Assembly: GCA_016708845.1 (NCBI GenBank) | Contig: JADJFB010000025.1 | Span: 17,694-81,693 of the forward strand | Source of the DNA: Bacteroidota bacterium | Lineage (GTDB): Bacteria > Bacteroidota > Bacteroidia > B-17B0 > Aurantibacillaceae | Reading direction: 5' to 3' | DNA: 64,000 bases | Shown here: positions 56,711-64,000 of the stretch, piece after piece | How positions within the stretch are numbered: position 1 is the first letter of the stretch | How the letters are laid out: each line of letters starts with the position of its first letter | Program-made: the position numbers and the translations under genes | Notes under the pieces: generated by a model | The model's database searches: none | What the model saw: the letters and a program-made list of their open reading frames with translations, nothing else | Told to the model about the DNA's origin: nothing

Positions 56711-56869
56711 AGCAAAAAAAAAGGGGGGGGGGCCGGGGGGCCCCCGGCCCCAAACGCCTCCCACCCCCCCCCCCCCCTGCCCCCCGCGGGGGGCCGGGGG
56801 GGCGCCCCCCCCCCCCCGTTTGTCGCGCTTTTGGAAGGATTAGAATATAAGGTAAAAGATATATTTTAG
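56711..56869. other. anomalous G/C-only tract, probable assembly or sequencing artefact, with a C-terminal coding remnant
   Basis: A run of nine As is followed by about 96 bases (56723-56818) almost entirely G and C, in runs up to 13-14 long, in a region otherwise about one third GC. After it, in the plus strand, a frame reads FVALLEGLEYKVKDIF and stops at 56867-56869. This looks like the end of a gene cut off from its start. The frame across the tract (PPTPPPPCPPRGAGG-like) is not a credible protein. Confidence 0.7.
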
Positions 56870-56882
56870 ATTCATATTGATT

Positions 56883-58319
56883 TTACTTGCAACCATTTTT
56901 CACTAATTCTTCCTTTGCATAAATATCTCCTAGAGTTTGTGCTTTCTTTAAATCTGCACAAGAACCCGTTAGGTCGTTCATGTATTTTTTTAGTTTTCCT
57001 CTATAATAAAATGCTCTAGACGAATTTGGATCAAGTTCAATGTATTTATTTAAATCAATGAGTGCCAAATTATCTTTTTCTAATATAAAACTAACCACAC
57101 CTCTTTCTAAAATAGCTAATTTATAGTCTGGATTTATTTTTAAAGATTCGTTAAAATCATCTAAGGCACCTTGGTAATCTTTAAGATTATATTTACTAAT
57201 TCCTCTTTGGTAGTATGTGCTTGCATTTTTTTTAAGCTCTAATGCTTTATTACAATCTTCTATTACGCCCTTGTCATCTAGTTCAAAGTATCTTAATAAA
57301 GCTCTATAATAATAAGCAAGTTCAATTTTTGTGTCTTTCTGAATAACAATATTGAGGTCAGCTATTGCTAAAGAATATTTTTTGAGATAGTAATAATTGA
57401 TTCCCCTCCATAAATAATGTTTTGCGTCGTTTAATTTTAAATCTATAGCCGCATTAAAGTCAGGTTCGGCTTCCTTATGTTTTCCTGTTTCATATTTTGT
57501 GAGCGCTCTGTTATAGTAAGATTCAGGTTTTGTAGGATCTATTTCTATAGATTTATTATTGTCTGATAATGATTTTTCGTAATTTTTTAAATCATAATAA
57601 GCAATTCCTCTATTATAATACGCTTTGGCATATTTTGGTTCGTGCTTTATTACAGTGTCATAATCCGCGATGCATTCTTTATATTTTTTTAGATTAAGGT
57701 AGTGCAGCCCTCTCCAAAAATACGTTTCGTAATAAGGTTTTATAGCAAGCGATTTATTGCAATCTTCAATTCCACCTTCATAATCTTTTAGATAATATTT
57801 GGTAATAGCTCTATAATAATATGAATATTGATAATTTAAATTAAAGCTGACAGCCTTATTTAATGCGTCAAGAGCTTCTGTGTATTTTTTTAATTCGTTT
57901 AAGCTAGCGGCTTTAAAAGTTAATGCTTCTACATAGTTTGGTTTTGCAGAAATTGCTGTATCAAAATCGGCTATAGCTAATTCGTAATTTTTCAATTGAT
58001 AGTTACACAATGCTCTACCATAAAAAGCATCGGCGGTTACTCTTCCTAAATTAATACTCTTAGTAAAGTTTACAATGCCGTCTTTATAGTCTTTTAATTC
58101 ATAAGCGCATAAACCTCTGTTATATGTTGCGGGTGCATCAGTTGGTTTTTTTGTAAGATAGGCTGTATAGTTTATATAAGCTGCAGCGTAATCTTTCTCT
58201 TCAAATTTTTGATAGGCAGCTGTAAACAACGGATCTGTTTCTGATTTATCTCTTTGAGAAAACAAATTGTTACTCGTGAATAGATAAACTAAAATATAGC
58301 AAATAATATAGTGACGCAT
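56883..58319 (-). CDS. exported TPR-repeat protein
   Basis: 478 residues. Signal peptide (to about NNLFSQ), then about twelve regularly spaced 34-residue tetratricopeptide repeats (AYYNRGIAYYDLKNYEKSL-type, each starting with a Tyr-rich helix) up to about 460, ending in a basic C-terminal tail. Very even repeats point to a solenoid scaffold. Last gene of the minus-strand run that begins with the M28 peptidase or DUF4294 gene; the pfkA stop is 11 bases upstream. No partner can be named. Confidence 0.85.
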   Translation of the reverse strand: MRHYIICYILVYLFTSNNLFSQRDKSETDPLFTAAYQKFEEKDYAAAYINYTAYLTKKPTDAPATYNRGLCAYELKDYKDGIVNFTKSINLGRVTADAFYGRALCNYQLKNYELAIADFDTAISAKPNYVEALTFKAASLNELKKYTEALDALNKAVSFNLNYQYSYYYRAITKYYLKDYEGGIEDCNKSLAIKPYYETYFWRGLHYLNLKKYKECIADYDTVIKHEPKYAKAYYNRGIAYYDLKNYEKSLSDNNKSIEIDPTKPESYYNRALTKYETGKHKEAEPDFNAAIDLKLNDAKHYLWRGINYYYLKKYSLAIADLNIVIQKDTKIELAYYYRALLRYFELDDKGVIEDCNKALELKKNASTYYQRGISKYNLKDYQGALDDFNESLKINPDYKLAILERGVVSFILEKDNLALIDLNKYIELDPNSSRAFYYRGKLKKYMNDLTGSCADLKKAQTLGDIYAKEELVKNGCK

Positions 58320-58330
58320 TTGGTGTGTTT

Positions 58331-59302
58331 TTATGCAGATAAAATATCTAAGATTTTTAACATTTCTGGATTTAGTTCTTCAATGTGTTTAACCGCGTCT
58401 TTAAATGGCGTATAACATACTTGTTTATTAACTATTCCAATCATTTCATTACTTCTTCCCTCTTGCAATGCTTTTACGGCGTAGTAACCCATAAGGCTGG
58501 CATTAACACGTTCCATGCAAGTTGGATTACCGCCGCGTTGTATGTGACCTAAAATTGAAATTCGAATATCAAACTCTGGCCACTCCAATTTTAATAAATT
58601 TCCAATACCAATAGCACCTCCATTTTCATCTCCTTCAGCAACAATAATAATTCGACTTTTTTTAGTTTGGCGCCACGTTTTTTTCTTTTCTAATAAAAAT
58701 TTTAAATCATTTTTTCGTTCAGGAATTAAAATGGCTTCTGCACCACAGGCTATAGCGCTTCTTAGTGCAATTAAACCAGCGTCCCGACCCATCACTTCTA
58801 CTACAAAAATACGATCGTGACTTTCAGCTGTATCTCTAATTTTATCTACGGCATCAACAACCGTATTGATGGCTGTATCATATCCAATTGTATAATCTGT
58901 CCCTACTAAATCATTATCAATAGTTCCAGGGCAACCAACCGTTTTAATGTTATGATGTTTACTTAATTCCAATGCCCCCTTAAAACTTCCGTCACCACCA
59001 ATAATAACGAATCCATCTAGTTGATGTTTTTGTAAAGTTTGCACCGCCATTTGCATGCCTTCTTGAGTCATGAAGCGTTTACTGCGAGCGGTTTTTAAAA
59101 CAGTACCACCACGATGAATAATATTTGATACTTTACTTTTTGTTAAGTTGATAAAATCATCATCAATCAAACCTTCGTAGCCTCTATAAAAACCTACCAC
59201 ATCAATTTGTTCGGCGCGAGCAGTTCTAACTACTGCTCTAATACAAGCGTTCATTCCTGGGGAATCGCCACCTGATGTTATTAAACCAATTTTTTTTATC
59301 AT
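58331..59302 (-). CDS. pfkA: ATP-dependent 6-phosphofructokinase
   Basis: 323 residues, close to the standard 320. ITSGGDSPGMNACIRAVVR (about 8-26), FYRGYEGL, GGTVLKTARS, the nucleotide motif IIGGDGSFKGA (Gly, not Asp, at the position that selects ATP over pyrophosphate), the catalytic GTIDNDLVGTDYTIGYDTA (about 130-148), VEVMGRDAG and LGHIQRGGNP. The rate-limiting glycolytic step. Despite the pyrophosphatase in this window, the PFK itself is of the ATP type. Confidence 0.95.
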   Translation of the reverse strand: MIKKIGLITSGGDSPGMNACIRAVVRTARAEQIDVVGFYRGYEGLIDDDFINLTKSKVSNIIHRGGTVLKTARSKRFMTQEGMQMAVQTLQKHQLDGFVIIGGDGSFKGALELSKHHNIKTVGCPGTIDNDLVGTDYTIGYDTAINTVVDAVDKIRDTAESHDRIFVVEVMGRDAGLIALRSAIACGAEAILIPERKNDLKFLLEKKKTWRQTKKSRIIIVAEGDENGGAIGIGNLLKLEWPEFDIRISILGHIQRGGNPTCMERVNASLMGYYAVKALQEGRSNEMIGIVNKQVCYTPFKDAVKHIEELNPEMLKILDILSA

Positions 59303-59308
59303 GATTTT

Positions 59309-59806
59309 TTATTTTCTAATAGCATAAATCAATTCATCCAAAAACTCACCATTTTTAAATATTGTTTTATCGTATTTTCCTTCTAATTTAAAACCACATT
59401 TTTTCATTACTTTTTGAGATGGAATATTTGTCCCGTAAATTCTAGCGAAAATTCTTACAATATCTAAATTTTCAAATCCATATTTTACTATTTGATGGAT
59501 AGCATCAGTGACAATTCCTTTTCCCCAATAGTCTTCTGCTAACCAATAACCAATCTCTGCATTCTTTCTTAAAATATCTGTTTGTAAATGTAAGCCAACA
59601 CTTCCCACGGGCTTGTTATCAATAGTAATGGCAAAAATTGTTGCTGTAGTATTAGTTGTAGCAAATTCTATAAAAGATGTTCCTTTTTCCTGAGTGTAAG
59701 GATGCGGAAAGACATCAGCCATATATTTTGCAATGTTAGCATTATTAGCAATGCTTACCAATGTTTCTAAATCATCTATTTGCCAAGGCCTTAATGTAAT
59801 TTGCAT
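59309..59806 (-). CDS. GNAT-family N-acetyltransferase (RimJ/RimL type)
   Basis: 165 residues. ITLRPWQIDDLETLVSIANNANIAKYM at the N-terminus, VGSVGLHLQTDILRKNAEIGYWLAEDYWGKGIVTDAI (the acetyl-CoA-binding motif, R/Q-x-x-G-x-A replaced by WGKGIV), FARIYGTNIPSQKVMKKCGFKLEG at the end. The RimJ/RimL branch acetylates N-termini of ribosomal proteins or small molecules; this one cannot be assigned further. Six bases between it and pfkA. Confidence 0.85.
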   Translation of the reverse strand: MQITLRPWQIDDLETLVSIANNANIAKYMADVFPHPYTQEKGTSFIEFATTNTTATIFAITIDNKPVGSVGLHLQTDILRKNAEIGYWLAEDYWGKGIVTDAIHQIVKYGFENLDIVRIFARIYGTNIPSQKVMKKCGFKLEGKYDKTIFKNGEFLDELIYAIRK

Positions 59807-59813
59807 TTTTAAA

Positions 59814-62074
59814 TCATTTTTTTCGTTTTCCTAAAATCCAAAATAACAATACGGGTAATAAAAATAAATCCGCTATTACTGCAATAACAATCGTTATGCA
59901 AATTAAGAAACCAAAGTAAAAGGTACTTTGAAAATCACTCACCATTAAACTGACAAAACCTCCCATTAAAATAAAAGTGGTTAATAAAATTGGTTTTCCT
60001 GTTTCAAAATAAGTTCGCTTAAAGGCATAGATTAAAGATTTACCATAGCCTAATTCTATTTTTAATCGCGAAATAAAATGTATAGTATCGTCGGTGGCCA
60101 CACCAAAGGCAATACTAAACACTAATGAAGTGGCTGCTTTTAATTCGATACCAGCAAAGCCCATAATGCCTGCTATAATGATGAGCGGAATTAAGTTTGG
60201 CAAAATAAATACTAAAACCATTCGCCAACTTTTATGTAAGAAATAAGTTAGAATGATAATGACAATAATGGAGAATAAAAAACCTTGAGCCATATTGGTT
60301 ACCATGTACTCATTATTTCTGTCCATTAAATGGGCAGCACCAGTAATTTTTATTTCTATATCATTTGAGTTGATATGTGATTTAATGAAATCTTCAAAAT
60401 GTATGTTTTGTTCTTTTACAATGTAGCTTCCAATATCACACATCTTTCCACTAATGCGGGCATACTTTCCATCAATGGTAATGATGCGTTTTAAGTCTTT
60501 ATTTTTTTGTTATCGATTAATTGTTTTTTGACATCTTCATATTCTTCAGCAGTTGGAAATTTGCCTTCTCCTGATGTTTCATCATTTAAAGCTTTGTTGA
60601 TGTTTTTTGCAAGCATAGCTGGCGAATACATAAACCCAACATGATACTCTTTCTTTAAATAATCATCTACCGAATTAAGCTGTTGCATTACATCATAATC
60701 CCAAACCGTTTTATCTTTGTTCTTGATTGTAATAGCTAATTCTAACGGACGAACCCCACTGTAATGTTTATCAAAAAACACAAAGTCTTGTTTAATTTTT
60801 ACACCATCGGATAAATCTTCTAATAAAATATTATTGACTTTAATTTTATAAACGCCTATTGCCGAAAGCACTAATAATAAGCAGGTAGTAACAATAATTG
60901 TTTTTTGGTGTCTGAAAATCCAAAACAACACATTACGCATCACATTATACGTTTTATTATTATGGTCGTGTACAGCCACTAATTTTTTTGGTGTAAAGAA
61001 ATAGAGTAGGGCTGGTAAGAGGGTATAACTCAAACAAAACGCAATGATGATTCCTACAGAGGTGTAAAAACCAAAATCTTTAATGGGTTTAATACTCGAA
61101 AATAAAAGAGATAAAAAACCAACAACAGTAGTTATTAAAGTTAAGAAAGTTGGGAAACCAACTTCTTTTAAAATTAAAGGATATATCTTTTGTTTTTCAG
61201 TTCCTTTAGCAACTTCTTCAAAATATTTAGAAAAGAAATGCACTACATCACTCATTCCCGCAATAAATATCATGGTTGGTAGCATACAGGTCATAATATC
61301 TAATGATTGATTCATCATAGCCATAATTCCTAAAGTCCAGAATATAGAAATAATTACGATTGTCATAGGAACAACGATGCCGTATAGTGATCTAAAAGAA
61401 ACCCATAAAAATAAGATTACCAAAACAAAAGAAATGGCTAAGAAATACACAAATTCTTTTTCTAAATTTTTCAAATACACATCTTGTGCAACAATCCGTC
61501 CCACGAAATGAACTTCATCGAAATGATATTTATTAAAAGCTTTTTCAATATTGCGAGCTAAACTATCGCTTTTAACTTTACTGAGATTATCTTTTGTTTT
61601 AATAAAAATAGAAATAGACTTGGCATCTTTAGGAAAGAAAGAACCAATTAGTTCGGGTGTGCTATAAATGGCAATACTGTCATCTTTGTATAAAGATGGA
61701 TCATCTATGTGTAATAATCTTTTTTGAACTGGAGCTAAACCACTTAACGAAATATTTTTGATAGTAGTGGGCGAAATAATTCTATCCGTATGTGGAATAT
61801 CTTTTAACTCATTGGATAGTTTCTCTATTTTTTCTAAAAAATCTTTCTGAAAGATTCCTTTTTTATTTTCTATTCCCAATAATACAAATTCATTATCCCA
61901 TTCAAAGCGATTGCGATGTGTTTCGTATACACCTAGCTCATCGTCTTCGTTTGGAAAGAAAGCTTCGAAATCGTAATTGAATTTTAATTTTTTAATTTGA
62001 AATGCGCAAAGTACCGTAAACGCAATAACGAAAACAAGAACAGATGTGTTAAGTATTTTTTGAGGAATTTTCAT
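59814..62074 (-). pseudogene. MMPL/RND-family exporter, frameshifted
   Basis: About 753 residues once one A is added at 60502-60508 (plus strand T-run). The join then reads DNKKNKDLKRIITIDG. Two halves, each with a periplasmic domain and five or six helices (YLAISFVLVILFLW, LDIMTCMLPTMIFIAGMSDVVHF, VSLMVSDFQSTF) including the D-D/H motifs that carry protons in the RND family. Of the MMPL/hydrophobe-amphiphile efflux subgroup; the substrate is unknown, lipids being common. It starts at ATG 62074, overlapping the M28 stop. Confidence 0.85.
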
Positions 62075-63460
62075 TACCAGCCTTTAGTGTCTATTAAATA
62101 AATTAAGGAACCAATTACTCCAGCACTTAATTCTAATTCGCGTTTATTTATTTTGTCAAAGGTGTCATCTGCTGTATGGTGATAATCAAAATATTTTTGT
62201 CCATCAGGTTCAAAGCCCATTAAAGGAACTCCTATATCTGCTAAATAGCCAATGTCAGCCCCGTGACCTCCAATTTTAATGTATTGAACAAAATATGGGT
62301 CCAATAGAGGCTTCCAACTTAATACTTTTTTATAAGCCCCCATGGTTGTATCAATAGCAATACCTCTTGGCGAAAATCCACCAGCATCGCTTTCTAAAGC
62401 AGCAATGTGTTTTAAATTATTTTTTTTTGGTATCTTCAAAATAAGCTTTGCCACCAGCACCACCGTTTTCTTCATTCATAAATGCAACCGCACGTATTGT
62501 ATGTTTTGGTTTAATGTTTTGTTTTTTATACATCGCTAAAACTTCCATAGCTTGTACCACACCAGCGCCATCGTCATGCGCACCTTGTCCGTTATCCCAA
62601 GCATCTAAATGGCCGCCTGCCATAATAATTTCATTTGGTTTTTCAGAGCCTTTAATTTCTCCAACTACATTATATGATAATTCTTTTGCTAGCATTTGGC
62701 AATTCATTTTTAATTGAAGAGTCATAGCGGGATTAGCTTTTAATTCTTCTAGTAATTTATCAGCACCGCTGAAGCTAATAGCACAAGCAGGTATTCTGTT
62801 TTTTGTCAAAACTGTATCGTAGCCCATTACTCCCGTGTGGGGAAAATCATTGTTAATAGAACTCATACTGCGAACGATGGTTGCAACAGCGCCATACTTA
62901 GCCGCTTTACTAGGGCCCGAATAGCGGTAAGTAACAGTTTCGCCATAACAAGTGCCAGTGCTTAAATGTTTATGGTCAAAGTATACATTATAAAATACGA
63001 TTTTACCTTTGATGTTTTTTTCGCCCAATGAATCTAGTTGAGCATAACTATTAACGATAATGACTGGTGCATTTAATCCTGTTTTGCTTGTACCAACCGA
63101 ATTGCCCAACGCACAAATGTTATAGTTAGTTTGTTTTTTTGTTTTTGAATTGATGGATGTACAAGTTTCTTTTTCACCTCTTACCCAATGAGGTACCATG
63201 CAAGGTTGCAAATAAACAGTATCAGCACCAGCTTCATACATCGCTTTTTTTGCCCACGTTACTGCCTTGGCTGCTCCAGGCGAACCGCTCAAGCGACTTT
63301 CTATTTTAGTGGAAAGGAATTCTAAGTTTTTATAACAATTACTTTGAGTAAAATAATAGTCAAAGTGTTTGCGTAAAGCAATACTATCTTTATTTTGAGA
63401 ATAAGAATGTAATGAAATACTAACTAAAAATAATGAAATGAAGATATGATTTAGGCTCAT
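62074..63460 (-). pseudogene. M28-family metallopeptidase (carboxypeptidase Q-like), frameshifted
   Basis: Signal peptide (to about LHSYSQ), PA-like insert (YAQLDSLGEKNIKGKIVFY), zinc-ligand motifs GGHLDAWDNGQGAHDDGAGV and MNEENGGAGGKAYFED, ESDAGGFSPRG and FDYHHTADDTFDKI. About 461 residues when mended. A nine-T run (62420-62428, plus strand) has one base too many; with eight, the frame joins as EDTKKNNLKHIAAL. The peptidase would trim dipeptides or peptides in the periplasm. It overlaps the downstream MMPL gene by one base and lies 45 bases after the DUF4294 gene. Confidence 0.88.
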
Positions 63461-63505
63461 AATTTAAGACTATAAATAATGAGATTAAAAGTACTATTTT
63501 AAAAC

Positions 63506-64000
63506 TTAAAACTGCCCAGCTTCTACTAATTTTATTGCACGTTCAATCATAATATCTTCCCCATTTGGGTCGTATTCTGATTTCATGTTGCTGCCAAATA
63601 TACGTGCTACACTTTGCCACATAAATGCTTGAAAACCGCCTCTTAAATCTTTTACTAAGTCGTAGCTAGTGTTTCCTGTTTCACGATCAATGAGTTTTAA
63701 TAAAATACGACCTTGAGTCATGCTTAAATCTTTTAGAGGTTCTTCAAATTCAGCTTTTAATTCTTTCTCTACTGTTTTCATATAAGCTTTTCGAGTAGCT
63801 TCGTTTGGCATTTTTTCCAAAATACGATTGTACTCTTTTAATTTTGCTGCCGCCAAAATTGCATACGGATAAACCTTTTTCACATTATACTTTGTTCGGT
63901 TCCATGCTTCATATTGTTTTTTGTTTTTGTAAGGATAATCGGCGTAAATCCAAATGTCATTTAACCGAATACTAGGAACGGTGTCTCCATTAATTACTTC
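63506..64000 (-). CDS. DUF4294 domain protein, start beyond the window
   Basis: The frame is open from base 64000 to the stop at 63506. Residues visible: EVINGDTVPSIRLNDIWIYA, KNKKQYEAWNRTKYNVKKVYPYAIL and the helical tail LKDLSMTQGRILLKLIDRETG. This is the DUF4294 domain of Bacteroidetes, of unknown function, often a secreted or periplasmic protein. The N-terminal signal peptide lies outside the window. No further assignment. Confidence 0.8.
   Translation of the reverse strand, partial: EVINGDTVPSIRLNDIWIYADYPYKNKKQYEAWNRTKYNVKKVYPYAILAAAKLKEYNRILEKMPNEATRKAYMKTVEKELKAEFEEPLKDLSMTQGRILLKLIDRETGNTSYDLVKDLRGGFQAFMWQSVARIFGSNMKSEYDPNGEDIMIERAIKLVEAGQF

Noticed and set aside
56625..56843. 72-residue Pro/Gly-rich ORF across the G/C tract
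   Set aside because: It begins inside rsmH in another frame and its composition merely reflects homopolymer runs.

Overview
The window is chromosomal DNA of a Bacteroidota bacterium. The evidence is a low GC content (about one third, by eye), a complete type IX secretion / gliding core cluster (porP-gldK-gldL-gldM-gldN), T9SS cargo proteins with type A and type B C-terminal sorting signals, the long (about 650 aa) form of IspG, DUF4294, and several TAnnTTTG promoter elements. The genus cannot be fixed from sequence alone; a Flavobacteriales-like or related lineage fits. I found no tRNA, rRNA, CRISPR array, transposase or prophage.

Layout. 1-3416: the N-terminal part of a RecD-like helicase, then a three-gene operon (TPR protein, type B CTD cargo, PorP/SprF partner). 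3456-6274: ispG and a cyclase-family hydrolase. 6571-12800: the T9SS core operon, closed by a terminator. 12865-17305: a UbiD-like decarboxylase, two tandem CxxC/membrane proteins, an NTF2-like protein and a secreted protein. 17375-19855: lysA and lysC, with a possible Lys-rich leader upstream. 20124-22778: a large T9SS-exported GEVED protein. 22933-26638: tatA followed by four peptidyl-prolyl isomerase-family genes. 26966-31403: a polytopic membrane protein and gcvP. 31491-35572: a split TPR/SpoIIE regulator and a secreted unknown. 35615-43379: metallo-hydrolase, Tat-dependent LD-carboxypeptidase, MFS transporter, nnr, and a MacAB/Lol-like ABC tripartite set. 43535-47554: two tandem TPR-TM-SpoIIE phosphatases. 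47555-54984: carotenoid/isoprenoid genes (crtD/crtI-like, crtI, crtB, idi), then a membrane pyrophosphatase fused to a YceI lipid-binding domain. 55133-64000: DsbD-N-like protein, rsmH, an anomalous GC-only tract, and a minus-strand run (DUF4294, M28 peptidase, RND/MMPL transporter, GNAT, pfkA, TPR).

How the genes work together. The T9SS core, the second PorP/SprF operon, and the type A and type B cargos describe one export route across the outer membrane. TatA and the folding-factor cassette serve the envelope. CrtB (and upstream prenyl transfer) releases pyrophosphate, which the adjacent pump can turn into an ion gradient. The periplasmic YceI domain belongs to a family that binds polyisoprenoids, so the PPase-YceI fusion next to carotenoid genes is the most intriguing item here.

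A caution on quality. Eleven genes are broken. Ten carry one-base indels (a dozen in all, nearly always in short homopolymers) and one has an in-frame TAA. There is also an implausible tract of G and C runs of about 96 bases. This pattern looks mostly like sequencing or assembly error. I therefore give whole-gene spans for the broken genes and say where each break lies.
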